Below are positions 8,958 to 17,475 of a DNA stretch of 64,000 nucleotides, piece by piece (position 1 is the stretch's first letter; each line of letters starts with the position of its first letter). Under the pieces are notes generated by a model. That model did not search any database, was not told the DNA's origin, and saw nothing but the letters and a program-made list of their open reading frames with translations. This DNA is from Phytohabitans aurantiacus (GTDB taxonomy: Bacteria > Actinomycetota > Actinomycetes > Mycobacteriales > Micromonosporaceae), in the NCBI RefSeq assembly GCF_027923225.1, contig NZ_BSDI01000019.1, positions 124,001 through 188,000 on the forward strand. The letters run 5' to 3'. The translations under genes and the position numbers were made by a program.

Positions 8958-9752
8958 TTACGTGCCGCCGTACCCCTTGTACGCCCGCAGACTCCGCTTC
9001 CACAACAGCCGCGACGCGAGATACGCCAGCAGGCCGACCAGCGGCGACGCCACCGCCAGCCACCCCGGCACGGCCAGCGTGTCGACGTGACCGGTCAGGA
9101 CCGCCGCCGGCAGGTACGCGACAAACGCCAACGGCACCACGAACGTGAACGCGTCCCGCACCAGCCCTGGCAGGATGTGCAGCGGATAGTTGCCGAACGC
9201 GGTCATCATCTCGTCCAGCCAGAGTGACCAGTACGCGGTGGCCGGGGCGTGCAAAGCGATGCTGCCGAGCACGGTGCCGATGGCGCCTTCGGCGAGTACG
9301 CCGCCCACGAGGGCCACGACGAGGTACACGATGCGGGCCGGTGTCCAGTCGACGTCGACGACCAGCACCGCACCGGCGAACAGGCTTGCCGCCACCAGCA
9401 GGTCACCGACCGCGTTGACGTTGAAGAACGCGAGCTGCACCTGGCGGTACACGGGCATCGGCCGCAGCATGAAGGCATCGATCTGTCCCAACTGGACGAT
9501 GATGTGCGTCCAGGTGACCCGGCCGAGCAACAGCACGTACAGGCCGTGGCTCAGCAGCCGCATACTGGCCAGCAACAGCACGTCGCTGGTGGCCCAACCG
9601 CCCATGCCGGGAAACCGGGTCAGCAGCACGGTCGCGAACACCACGACGGAGATCTGCCAGGCGGCGCCCACCGCGACCTTCAGCATGAACTCGGCGCGGT
9701 ACTCCAGCACCGCCCGGAAGTTGAGCCTGGTGATTCGCCAGACGAGTCCCAT
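8958..9752 (-). CDS. ABC-2 type exporter permease (DUF990-like), second subunit
   Basis: A 264-residue integral membrane protein with about six hydrophobic segments, of the uncharacterised ABC-2 permease type encoded in pairs next to a single ATPase. The start at 9752 (MGLVWRITRLNF) follows a ribosome-binding site AGGGAGG and lies two bases after the upstream permease stop. With the next two genes it forms a likely three-gene exporter operon whose substrate cannot be read from sequence. Confidence 0.8.
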   Translation of the reverse strand: MGLVWRITRLNFRAVLEYRAEFMLKVAVGAAWQISVVVFATVLLTRFPGMGGWATSDVLLLASMRLLSHGLYVLLLGRVTWTHIIVQLGQIDAFMLRPMPVYRQVQLAFFNVNAVGDLLVAASLFAGAVLVVDVDWTPARIVYLVVALVGGVLAEGAIGTVLGSIALHAPATAYWSLWLDEMMTAFGNYPLHILPGLVRDAFTFVVPLAFVAYLPAAVLTGHVDTLAVPGWLAVASPLVGLLAYLASRLLWKRSLRAYKGYGGT

Positions 9753-9754
9753 CC

Positions 9755-10555
9755 TCAACCTCCCTGCACCGTGACGACACCGGCGGCCTTGCGCCACATG
9801 AGCCGGGTCAGCCCGGCGAGCAGCACGCACCACAGCAACTGGATCGCGAGCAGCCGCGGCGCCTCACCGACCGCCGACCGTCCAATATAGAGAGACAGTG
9901 GAACGTCCAACGTGTACCGGAACGGCAGCACCGAGCTCATCGTGAGGAACCAGTCCGGGAAGAACCACAGCGGCGCGATGACACCGGAGAGAAGGTTCTG
10001 CAGGAAGCGCAGGATCGTCAGCGCCGCGTTGTTCTGCAGTGTCCAGAAGCAGACCAGGTCCACGGCGAGCAGCAACTGGTACATGATGATTTGCGCGAGC
10101 AGCAGGCTGACCGCGAAGGCCGCGGCGGCGCCGCCCGACGCGGGCGGTTTCACCGCTCCGGCGGCGAGGCAGATGGCGTATCCGACGATGACCCACGCGA
10201 ATCCGTAGAGCTGGTCGCCGACCGCGCGCACCAGGTAGTACCGCCGGGGTGGGATCGGGCGCACGAACCAGTACAGGACGGTGCCCTCCTGGATGTGTTG
10301 CAGCATCGTGTCGCGCGAGGCCGAGCGGTCGAGGCCCCTGATTTGAAGGGCGAGCACGGCGAGCACCGCGTAGGTGACGGCCTGCTCGCGCGCCAGGCCG
10401 GCGCTGGTCTCCACTTGGCTGTACAGCGACCGCCAAAGGCAGACGACGAGGAACACCTGCGCGGCCAGGCGCACGGCGGTGCCTGTGATTCGGGCCGGCT
10501 GGGCGAATTCGCCCAGCGGGGTGACGCGTGCGACCCGCCATTGCGCGACGCTCAT
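9755..10555 (-). CDS. ABC-2 type exporter permease, first subunit
   Basis: A 266-residue membrane protein with about six hydrophobic stretches, including the conserved-looking region YWFVRPIPPRRYYLVRAVGD after the first segments. It overlaps the upstream ATPase gene by four bases (ATGA, 10552-10555) and is followed two bases later by the second permease. The gene order ATPase, permease, permease is standard for this family. Confidence 0.82.
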   Translation of the reverse strand: MSVAQWRVARVTPLGEFAQPARITGTAVRLAAQVFLVVCLWRSLYSQVETSAGLAREQAVTYAVLAVLALQIRGLDRSASRDTMLQHIQEGTVLYWFVRPIPPRRYYLVRAVGDQLYGFAWVIVGYAICLAAGAVKPPASGGAAAAFAVSLLLAQIIMYQLLLAVDLVCFWTLQNNAALTILRFLQNLLSGVIAPLWFFPDWFLTMSSVLPFRYTLDVPLSLYIGRSAVGEAPRLLAIQLLWCVLLAGLTRLMWRKAAGVVTVQGG

Positions 10556-11544
10556 GCTGTCACCTGTTCGCGGTGCAGGTATGCCTCGCGCATGACGTCT
10601 TCGAGGTCGTTCTCCTCGATGGTGAGATCGCTGATCGCGTACCGCTCGATGATGAGGCGCAGCGCCTCGTGCGTCGTCGTGGCGCCCTCGCCCGGCCCGA
10701 ACGCGACCCGCGGCCCGTCATGCCGCAGCACCCGCAGGCCCGGCACCGCGACCTCGGCGGGCGCGTCGGCCAGCGTGACGTGCACCTGCCAGGTGGCGCC
10801 GAACCGGCTGCGCAGTTCGGTCAGCGAGCCGTCGAAGAACAGCCGGCCATGATTGATGAGCACGATTCGCTCGGCGAGCCTGTTGACCTCGGTCATGTCG
10901 TGGGTGGTCAATACGACCGCGCGCCCGCGCCGCTCCACCTGATGCCGCAGGAACTCGCGCACCTGCTCCTTGACGACGACGTCCATGCCGATCGTCGGCT
11001 CGTCCAGAAACACGATCTTCGGGTCGTGGATGAGCGCGGCGGCGAGGTCGCAGCGCACCCGCTGCCCGAGCGACAGGTGCCGGATCCGGGTGTCCCAGAA
11101 CTCCGACAGCCCCAGCAGGTCGTCGAACTCCGACAGCCGCCGCCGGTACTCCTCGGCCTCGACACCGAAAATATCCCGGAGGATGGCGAGCGAATCGCGC
11201 GCGGGCAGATCCCACCAGAGCTGCGTGCGTTGCCCGAACACCGCACCGATGGTGCGCGCGTTACGTTCCCTGTCACGGTGCGGCTCAATGCCCGCGACGT
11301 GCACCGAGCCTGAGGTCGGTACAAGGATGCCGGTAAGCATCTTGATTGTCGTGGATTTGCCCGCACCGTTCGGGCCGAGCAGCGCGAGCAATTCGCCTTC
11401 GCGCACCGAGAAGGAGACGCCGTCGACCGCGGTCTTCGCGATCCGGGCGGGCGCCACCAGCGACTTCAACCCGCCGACGAACCCGGGGCGGCGTGCGATG
11501 GTATGGAACGTTTTGGTGAGGTCACGAGCGATGATGGCGTCCAC
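10552..11544 (-). CDS. ABC-2 type exporter ATP-binding protein
   Basis: A 330-residue ATPase: Walker A GPNGAGKST, Q-loop VFGQRTQLWWD, signature LSLGQRVRCDLAAALIHDP, Walker B IVFLDEPTIGMD, H-loop TTHDM. The unusual QRTQLWWDLP Q-loop and the approximately 100-residue C-terminal extension match the COG4586-type ATPases that pair with DUF990-like permeases. First gene of the exporter operon, transcribed away from the repeat island at 11.6 kb. Confidence 0.88.
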   Translation of the reverse strand: MDAIIARDLTKTFHTIARRPGFVGGLKSLVAPARIAKTAVDGVSFSVREGELLALLGPNGAGKSTTIKMLTGILVPTSGSVHVAGIEPHRDRERNARTIGAVFGQRTQLWWDLPARDSLAILRDIFGVEAEEYRRRLSEFDDLLGLSEFWDTRIRHLSLGQRVRCDLAAALIHDPKIVFLDEPTIGMDVVVKEQVREFLRHQVERRGRAVVLTTHDMTEVNRLAERIVLINHGRLFFDGSLTELRSRFGATWQVHVTLADAPAEVAVPGLRVLRHDGPRVAFGPGEGATTTHEALRLIIERYAISDLTIEENDLEDVMREAYLHREQVTA

Positions 11545-11742
11545 TTGATGATCATCCTGGCGTGATCACGACCGTGCGAGACATTTCCTAACCCTTGGAC
11601 GAAGCCCCTCCCACATCTTGACCACCTCACCGCCGCGCGCTGCGCCCGCGGCGCGGCCCTCTTCCGCCGCGCCCGCCGCGCGGCCCCCTTCCGCCGCGCG
11701 GCCCCCTTCCGCCGCGCCCACCGCGCGGCCCCTTTCCCCGCC

Positions 11743-11817
11743 GATCAAGGACGAATGCACGCGGTTGGATCTCTTTCCGCGTGCATTCGCCCTTGATCCA
11801 TGCGATTGGCCTTGATC
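11743..11817 (+). repeat. Family 2 three-arm element, copy 1
   Basis: Hairpin with 22-base arms (11743-11764 and 11777-11798) around a 12-base loop containing GGATCTC, followed directly by a third half-arm (11799-11817) ending CCTTGATC. The outer arm starts GATCAAGG. One base short of the 76-bp standard length. Confidence 0.88.
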
Positions 11818-11819
11818 GG

Positions 11820-11979
11820 CGCGCACCGCGCACCGCGCACCGCGCACGCGGACCGCGCACCGCGCACGCGGACCGCGCACCGCGCACGCGGACCGCGCAC
11901 CGCGCACGCGGACCGCGCACCGCGCACCGCGCACCGCGCACCGCGCACCGCGCACCGCGCACCGCGTACCGCGCAGGGC
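11820..11979. repeat. Tandem GC-rich repeats (7-bp ACCGCGC and 20-bp compound unit)
   Basis: Four copies of a 20-bp unit, ACGCGGACCGCGCACCGCGC, are flanked on both sides by runs of the 7-bp unit ACCGCGC. No spacers of constant length with variable sequence, so not a CRISPR. The frames through it encode only GARCAVR-type low-complexity peptides. Confidence 0.9.
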
Positions 11980-12061
11980 GCGGCGACACACCGCCGCCAC
12001 CCCTCAAACCCCGACGGTCAGCCCTAGCGACGACGCGCCGCCTCACACCCGGGACCGTCTC

Positions 12062-12112
12062 AGGGCGAACGCACGTGATTGGATCTCTTTGCGCGTGCAT
12101 TCGCCCTTGATC
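12062..12112 (+). repeat. Family 2 element, copy 2 (hairpin only, 5' end eroded)
   Basis: Left arm AGGGCGAACGCACGTG lacks the initial GATCA; the right arm (12091-12112) ends CGCCCTTGATC. The loop contains GGATCTCTTT. No third half-arm follows. Confidence 0.75.
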
Positions 12113-12221
12113 GCGGAGCGCAAGACCGCCGGCCGGATGGCGGCGCGGCCGGCGCGTGCGGGCGGGAGCAGGCATCCTCGGACGGCCAGGTGCGGGTGGC
12201 CGAGCGAAGTCGGGCCGCGAA

Positions 12222-12842
12222 TCAGGCGACGTTGATCGGGCGGAACTGGACGCTCACGCGAGGACCGACGGCCCGCGCGGTCTTCGGGATCGCGTGCTCC
12301 CAGGTGCGCTGGCACGATCCGCCCATCACGATCAGGTCGCCGTGGCCGAGCGGGAACCGCAGGCTGCTGCCGCCGCCTCGAGGCCGCAGCATCAGCGCGC
12401 GTGGCGACCCGAACGACACGATCGCCACCATCGTGTCGGCCCGCGCGCCTCGGCCTAGGGTGTCGCCGTGCCAGGCCACGCTGTCGCGCCCGTCGCGGTA
12501 CAGGCACATGCCGGCGGTCACGAATGGCTCGCCCAGCTCCGCGGCGTAGTGCGCGGACAGCCGGTCGCGGGCGTCGGCCAGGATCGCGTGGGGCAGCCGC
12601 TCGCCCCGGCCGTACCAGCGCAGCAGGCGCGGCACGTCGACCTCGCGCTCGTACATCTCGCGGCGCTCGGCCCGCCAGTCGACATCGCTGAGGAGCGTAT
12701 CCAGTACGACCTCGGATCCGGTGATCCAGCCCGGCAGGTGATCGACCCACGCGCCACGCGTGAGTGTGTGCCGTTGGATCCGCCCGGCGAGTTGACCGAG
12801 CCCCGCGACCTCCGCCAGGTCAAGCATGGACGGTTGGTACAT
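12222..12842 (-). CDS. AlkB-like 2-oxoglutarate/Fe(II)-dependent dioxygenase
   Basis: A 206-residue protein of the AlkB family, which oxidatively removes alkyl groups from nucleic acid bases. The iron ligands are visible as AWHGDTLG (HxD) and WEHAIPK (distal His), and the 2-oxoglutarate-binding arginine fits RVSVQFRP near the C-terminus. The start at 12842 (MYQPSML) is preferred to an in-frame upstream extension because the upstream residues look non-coding and a TCTAAT -10-like box lies six bases before this ATG, suggesting a leaderless transcript. It is divergent from the LLM oxidoreductase gene. Confidence 0.85.
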   Translation of the reverse strand: MYQPSMLDLAEVAGLGQLAGRIQRHTLTRGAWVDHLPGWITGSEVVLDTLLSDVDWRAERREMYEREVDVPRLLRWYGRGERLPHAILADARDRLSAHYAAELGEPFVTAGMCLYRDGRDSVAWHGDTLGRGARADTMVAIVSFGSPRALMLRPRGGGSSLRFPLGHGDLIVMGGSCQRTWEHAIPKTARAVGPRVSVQFRPINVA

Positions 12843-12958
12843 ACCGCCATTAGAACACACGTGCGACGGTGTGCAAGTACAGGGGAAACGGGCGGTCAGG
12901 CACGGCGACGGAACGCTACGATGGCGACGCCGTGGCGTGACGAGCCCGGGAGGCACCT

Positions 12959-14005
12959 TTGCGTACGGGCATTGTGGTCGCGGCGCGGCCCGGTGTAGAG
13001 GAGCTCGCCGTACGCGCCGAAGAGCTGGGTTTGAGCAGCTTCTGGGTCTACGACACCCCCATGGTCCACGGCGATCCGTTCACAGCTTTGGCCTTGTGCG
13101 CGAAGGCCACCAGCCGCATCAGGCTCGGTATCGGCGTGACGTCACCGGCGTTGCGGTCGATACCGGCGGCGGCGAGCGGGTTCGCCAGCCTCAACGCGCT
13201 GGCACCGGGCCGGATCATCTGCGGCGTCGGCACCGGGAACTCCTCCCGGCGCACCCTCGGAATGCCCCCGACCACAGCGGCCGAACTCGAAACGTTCACC
13301 GCGTCGCTGCAGGAACTGTGCGCCGGCCGCTCGATCAGCTACCGCGAGGGTGACCGGGTCCGCGACATCCGGTTCCTGCACGGCGCGCCGCACCAGCACA
13401 GCGCCGACCCCATCGAGTTCGTGGTGGCCGCGCAAGGGCTGAAGGCTGCTGCCATCGCCGGCCGACGCGGCACCGGCCTGCTTTCGTTCGCCATCCTGGA
13501 TCCCGCGGCCTGGCACGCGTTACGCGGTGCTCGCCGGGAGGCGGCGGAGGCCGCTGGCGTACCTGTTGACGGCGAGACCTATCTGATGACCTCGCTGTAC
13601 CTGCTTGGGGAGGGCGAGGATCCGTACGGCGACTCGGCACGTGGCGCGACGGGCCACACCGTTCTGTCCTTCCTGGCCTTCGCCGCCGACAAACCCTCCT
13701 TTGCCGAGGTACTCGGCGCCGAAGAGCGTGAAGCCGTGCGACGCTTGCTCGACCGGCGTGGCACCACGGCCACCATGCCGGACCGGTACCAGGCGCTCTA
13801 CACCAACTACCTCGGGCGCGTCGCTCCAGCGGACCGGGACCTGGTCCTGCCGTCGCTGATGGACAGACTCACCCTGGTCGGCACGCGCGACGACCTGCTC
13901 GCCCGGGTCGCCGCCATGGAAGCAGCCGGGATCGACGAGATCGTCATCCAGCCAGTAGTCGATCCACCCGCGGAGATGGCAGAGATCGCCAAGCTCACCG
14001 CCTGA
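12959..14005 (+). CDS. LLM class flavin-dependent oxidoreductase (bacterial luciferase-like)
   Basis: A 348-residue TIM-barrel protein of the luciferase-like monooxygenase/F420-dependent reductase superfamily, with the typical N-terminal SSFWVYDTPMVHGDPFTALA, IRLGIGV and GRIICGVGTGNSSRRTLGM segments and a C-terminal LVGTRDDLLARVAAMEAAGI. The likely cofactor is F420 or FMN. The start is TTG at 12959, supported by GGGAGG seven bases upstream. The substrate is unknown. Confidence 0.85.
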   Translation: MRTGIVVAARPGVEELAVRAEELGLSSFWVYDTPMVHGDPFTALALCAKATSRIRLGIGVTSPALRSIPAAASGFASLNALAPGRIICGVGTGNSSRRTLGMPPTTAAELETFTASLQELCAGRSISYREGDRVRDIRFLHGAPHQHSADPIEFVVAAQGLKAAAIAGRRGTGLLSFAILDPAAWHALRGARREAAEAAGVPVDGETYLMTSLYLLGEGEDPYGDSARGATGHTVLSFLAFAADKPSFAEVLGAEEREAVRRLLDRRGTTATMPDRYQALYTNYLGRVAPADRDLVLPSLMDRLTLVGTRDDLLARVAAMEAAGIDEIVIQPVVDPPAEMAEIAKLTA

Positions 14006-14046
14006 ACGACGTGTCGTCCCGGCGCGTTCCTCCAGCGGACCGCGCC

Positions 14047-14122
14047 GATCAAGGGCAATCGCATGGATCAAGGGCGAATACACGCGGTTTTGAGATCCAA
14101 CCACGTGCATTCGCCCTTGATC
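14047..14122 (-). repeat. Family 2 three-arm element, copy 3
   Basis: Complete 76-bp copy in the opposite orientation to copy 1: half-arm 14047-14065, arm 14066-14087, 13-base loop containing GAGATCC, arm 14101-14122. It is flanked by CGCC on the left and GGCGGGG on the right and sits between convergent genes. Confidence 0.88.
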
Positions 14123-14165
14123 GGCGGGGAGAGGAGCGGGGCGGGCGGCGCAGCCGCGGGCGGGG

Positions 14166-14837
14166 CTAGCCGGCCCAGCCGGGGCGTACTAGCCCGGCCT
14201 CGTAGGCGTACACGACGAGTTGCGCGCGATCGCGGGCGCCGAGCTTGACCATCGCCCGGCTCACATGCGTCTTCGCCGTCGCCGGACTCACGACCAGCCG
14301 CTCGGCGATCTCCTCGTTCGACAGGCCGGCGCCGACGAGCGCCATCACCTCCCGCTCACGGTCGGTGAGGTGGTCCAGCTCCGACGGCGGCGCCGGCGCC
14401 GACCTGCGGGCCCGCGCCGCGAACTCGGCGATCAGCCGCCGCGTCACCCCCGGCGAGAGCAGCGCGTCGCCGCTCGCCACCGCGCGTACTCCGCGCAGCA
14501 GGTCGACCGGCTCGGTGTCCTTGACCAGGAAGCCGGCCGCGCCCACCCGCAGCGCCTCGAAGAGGTAATCGTCGAGCTCGAACGTGGTCAGGATGACGAT
14601 CCGCGTGCCGGCCAGCGCGGGGTCGGCCGCGATCCGCCGGGTCGCCTCCAGCCCGTCGACGCCCGGCATCCGGATGTCCATGAGCAGCACGTCCGGCCTG
14701 GTCTCGGCGGCCAGACGCACGGCCGCCACCCCGTCGGCGGCTTCCCCGACGACCTCGATGTCCGGTTCCGCGTCGAGCAACGCCCGAAAACCGGCCCGCA
14801 CCAGCGCCTGATCGTCAGCCAGCAGCACCCGGATCAT
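14166..14837 (-). CDS. NarL/FixJ-family response regulator
   Basis: A 223-residue regulator: receiver domain with acidic pair (LLADD), phospho-acceptor Asp in VLLMDIRMPG (about residue 54), switch Thr in ILTTFE and Lys in FLVKD; C-terminal LuxR-type helix-turn-helix (LTDREREVMALVGAGLSNEE). It is preceded by an excellent ribosome-binding site, GGGAGGAGGG. The partner kinase lies 69 bases upstream, and family 1 repeat copy b lies in that gap. Confidence 0.93.
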   Translation of the reverse strand: MIRVLLADDQALVRAGFRALLDAEPDIEVVGEAADGVAAVRLAAETRPDVLLMDIRMPGVDGLEATRRIAADPALAGTRIVILTTFELDDYLFEALRVGAAGFLVKDTEPVDLLRGVRAVASGDALLSPGVTRRLIAEFAARARRSAPAPPSELDHLTDREREVMALVGAGLSNEEIAERLVVSPATAKTHVSRAMVKLGARDRAQLVVYAYEAGLVRPGWAG

Positions 14838-14856
14838 TCACCCTCCTCCCCCAACC

Positions 14857-14910
14857 GTGATCAGGGCGTCCCCGAGGTCGCCCTAACGACTTCAGGGACG
14901 CCCTGATCAC
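14857..14910. repeat. Family 1 palindromic element, copy b
   Basis: 54 bp, arms beginning GTGATCAGGGCGTCCC; the left arm has diverged (CCGAGGTCG) from the right (TTCAGGGACG). It lies inside a two-gene operon: TCA at 14907-14909 is the stop codon of the histidine kinase, and the response regulator starts 20 bases beyond the other end. Confidence 0.88.
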
Positions 14911-16088
14911 GGTGGGTCTGTTGTTGGCAGGCGCGCCGACACCTCGAAACCGCCGCCATCGAGCGGAGCGGCCGCCAGATTGCCCCCCAGTGCCTCGGCT
15001 CTTGCACGCATGCCGGCGATGCCATTGCCCGCGTCGTTCACCGACGCATTGCCCGGACCGTCGTCCGTCACCCGCACCGTGAGTGCCCCTTCCCCGTACT
15101 CGATGATCACCGACGCGGTCGCCCCGCCCGCGTGCCGGCGCACGTTCGTCAGCGCCTCCTGCACGATCCGGTACGCCGCCCGGTCGACCTCGGCGGGCAG
15201 CGATCGCGCCTCACCCATGATCTCCGTCCGCACGGGTAGCCCCGCGCCGCCGGTCAGCTCGTCGAGCCGCGCCAGGCCGGGCGCGGGCCCGCGCGGTGCC
15301 ACCTCGTCCTCCGGACGGAGTACTCCCAGCACCGACCGCACCTCCCGCAACGCCTCGGCGCTCGCCGACTTGATCGCGGTGAGCGCCTCGCGGGCCTGCT
15401 CCGGGCGGCTGTCCATGAGGTGGAGCCCCACACCCGCCTGCACGTTGATCAGTGACAGGTGGTGCCCGAGCACGTCGTGCAACTCGCGAGCGATCCGCAG
15501 CCGCTCCTCGCTGGCCTGCCGCCGCTCCTGCTCCTCCCGCGCACGCTCCTGCTCCGCCCGGTACTTCATCATCTCGGCGAAGTGCTGCCGGCGTACCCGG
15601 TTGGCCTCCCCCAGGGCGATGCTGGCGGGCACCGCGACCGCGACGACCGCCGCCTGACGCCAGGGTGGTCCGACGATGAGCAGGTAGCCGGCGTAGCCGG
15701 CGACCGCGACCACCCACGTGGCCGCACGGTGTCCCACCGCGAAGATCGCGAAGAGCACGGCCAGAAAATACGGGCCGGTGGGTGCCGGCTCGGCCAGCGC
15801 GGCATACCCCAGCGCCGCTGCCACCGTCAGCACCAGCACGTGTACTGGTTGCCTCCGTCGCGCCAGCAGCGCTGCCGGCCCGGCGAGCAGCAGCACGTAC
15901 TCCAGCGCCCCGAGATCCGCCCCGCCGGTCCGGGCGCCTACCACCTGGATGACGCCGGCGAGCACCGCGGCACCAACCGTGCCCTTGTACCGCCGACCAG
16001 CCTCCACGCCTCGACGGTAGGTCACCGGCGACCGGCGGCGCATCGGCCGCACGCCGTCCCCCACGTACGCCCACGGGAGTACCCCCAA
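14907..16088 (-). CDS. Sensor histidine kinase, NarX/DesK type (HisKA_3)
   Basis: A protein of up to 393 residues. The N-terminal half has several hydrophobic segments; a coiled-coil-like charged stretch (EQERAREEQERRQ) leads to the HisKA_3 dimerisation box with phospho-acceptor His in RIARELHDVLGHH. The HATPase_c N box is at AYRIVQEALTNVRRHA and the G box region at GNGIAGMRARAEALGG. The start is uncertain (16088, or ATG at 16043). The stop codon comes from repeat copy b. It feeds the regulator at 14166; the signal is unknown. Confidence 0.92.
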   Translation of the reverse strand: MGVLPWAYVGDGVRPMRRRSPVTYRRGVEAGRRYKGTVGAAVLAGVIQVVGARTGGADLGALEYVLLLAGPAALLARRRQPVHVLVLTVAAALGYAALAEPAPTGPYFLAVLFAIFAVGHRAATWVVAVAGYAGYLLIVGPPWRQAAVVAVAVPASIALGEANRVRRQHFAEMMKYRAEQERAREEQERRQASEERLRIARELHDVLGHHLSLINVQAGVGLHLMDSRPEQAREALTAIKSASAEALREVRSVLGVLRPEDEVAPRGPAPGLARLDELTGGAGLPVRTEIMGEARSLPAEVDRAAYRIVQEALTNVRRHAGGATASVIIEYGEGALTVRVTDDGPGNASVNDAGNGIAGMRARAEALGGNLAAAPLDGGGFEVSARLPTTDPP

Positions 16089-16169
16089 CGCGGCGTACGC
16101 CGCTGGGCGTACCCGGAATGCCTCCGCCCAACCGACGCCGCGTCCTCCCGACGGGCGCAGCCTAGGGGT

Positions 16170-16601
16170 ATGAGTGAGTCAGTTAGTGCTCGCCGCCTGC
16201 GGGCATCCGACGCCGAACGCGAACAGATGGCGCAGATCCTGCGCGCCGCGATGACCGAGGGCCGGCTCGACCTGACGGAGGGCGAACAGCGGCTGGCGAC
16301 AGCCTACGCGGCGACGTACCGCGACGAGCTGGCGCTGCTCACCACCGACCTGCCCGACGGAGGCCGGCGCGCGCTGGCCGAGACTCCAGAGGCGCGGTCG
16401 CAGATGCGGCGGGAGGCCGGGCGGCGCTTCAGCGGGTTCGTCGTCGTCGCGGCCGTGCTGGTGGGACTGTGGGCGCTCTCCGGGGCGAGCTTCTTCTGGC
16501 CCGCCATCCCGCTGGTGTTCATCTTCGTGGGGATGATGAAGCACCGCCACTATCACCACTATCACCGCGGGCGGGCGTGGCATGGACCACCGTGGCGGTA
16601 G
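16170..16601 (+). CDS. DUF1707 domain membrane protein
   Basis: 143 residues. Residues about 8-60 (LRASDAEREQMAQILRAAMT... ALLTTDLP) are a clear DUF1707 domain, an actinobacterial module of about 50 residues, usually N-terminal. A hydrophobic stretch from about 90 to 122 probably forms one or two membrane segments, followed by a His/Arg-rich tail (KHRHYHHYHRGRAWHG). Divergent from the two-component operon. Function unknown. Confidence 0.82.
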   Translation: MSESVSARRLRASDAEREQMAQILRAAMTEGRLDLTEGEQRLATAYAATYRDELALLTTDLPDGGRRALAETPEARSQMRREAGRRFSGFVVVAAVLVGLWALSGASFFWPAIPLVFIFVGMMKHRHYHHYHRGRAWHGPPWR

Positions 16602-16665
16602 TTGATTGTGGACGGTCCCTCTGACACAGTGACCGCGCTCTGGGATATGGGGAGGGCGCGGACAC

Positions 16666-17475
16666 ATGATGGGACCGTCCCATGCGCTGTCCGGCGCAGC
16701 CGTGTGGCTGGCCGGTTCGTGGGCGCTGGACAAGTTCGCCGGGTACGAGCAGTCGCCGCTGGCGATCGCCGTCGGCACTGCCGTATGCGCGGGCGGGGCG
16801 CTCTTTCCCGACCTCGACCTTTCTGGCAAGGTCACGCGCAACAAGGGCGGTGCCACGATCGCGCGCACGTTCGGCGTGGCGTCGCTGTTCGTGGCCGAGG
16901 TGATCGAGAAGCTGTCGCTGGGCGTGTACCACGCGACGCGGTTGAGCGATGACCCCGACCGGGAGAACGGCCACCGCACGCTGACCCACACGCTGCCGTT
17001 CGCGGCGCTGGTGGGGTGGGGCACCACGACGCTGTGCACCGCGTTCGGGAAGTGGGCCGTCATCGGCATCCTCTTCCTGATGATCGGCTTAGCGTTGCGC
17101 GGACTGTTCGACGAGTGGGCCAAGCGGGCGGGCTGGGTGCTCGTCACCCTGATCTCGGCGGGCGCGGCGTACTACACGTACCTCGAACTGCCCGGCGATC
17201 GCGGGTACCCGATGCTCGGTCTGGCGGTGGGCGTCGGCTGCGTCGTACACATCCTGGGCGACCTCATCACCAGCGCCGGCGTACCACTGCTGTGGCCGAT
17301 ACCGACCGGGAAGCGCATGTGGCGGATGATCGGCATGCCCGACGCGCTCGCGGTGAAGGTGGGCGGGGCGGTCGAGGTGTACGTGCTGCGGGGCGCCTTT
17401 ACGATCATCTCGCTGCTGTGCGCAGCCGGCCTGCTGGCGCCATCCGTCCTGCGCCGGTTCAATATCGAGGTGTGA
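16666..17475 (+). CDS. YdjM-like membrane-bound metal-dependent hydrolase (DUF457)
   Basis: 269 residues. The motifs HALSGAAVW (His6), FPDLDLS and HRTLTHTLPF supply the His/Asp residues conserved in the YdjM/DUF457 family; several membrane segments follow. E. coli YdjM is an inner-membrane LexA-regulated protein of unknown substrate, and no better function can be assigned. A GGGGAGGG ribosome-binding site precedes the start. It overlaps the downstream amidohydrolase gene by four bases (GTGA). Confidence 0.8.
   Translation: MMGPSHALSGAAVWLAGSWALDKFAGYEQSPLAIAVGTAVCAGGALFPDLDLSGKVTRNKGGATIARTFGVASLFVAEVIEKLSLGVYHATRLSDDPDRENGHRTLTHTLPFAALVGWGTTTLCTAFGKWAVIGILFLMIGLALRGLFDEWAKRAGWVLVTLISAGAAYYTYLELPGDRGYPMLGLAVGVGCVVHILGDLITSAGVPLLWPIPTGKRMWRMIGMPDALAVKVGGAVEVYVLRGAFTIISLLCAAGLLAPSVLRRFNIEV

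Larger units (their letters stand above)
11545..12221. other. 677-bp gene-free repeat island (island 1)
   Basis: No credible gene; open frames here are artefacts of GC-rich repeats. In order on the + strand: GC-rich CCGCCGCGCGGCCCCCTTCC-type repeats (11631-11742), family 2 element copy 1 (11743-11817), ACCGCGC-type tandem repeats (11820-11979), a short unique stretch containing ACCGCCGCCACCCCTCAAAC, and degenerate family 2 copy 2 (12062-12112). The same components occur in matching order at 52.3-52.85 kb. Confidence 0.85.

Noticed and set aside
11820..11979. Possible CRISPR array
   Set aside because: The units are pure tandem repeats of 7 and 20 bp without unique spacers, and no cas genes are nearby.
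11566..12175. Minus- and plus-strand open frames through the repeat island encoding GARCAVR-rich proteins
   Set aside because: They are translations of the tandem array in several frames, with no ribosome-binding site or conserved sequence.
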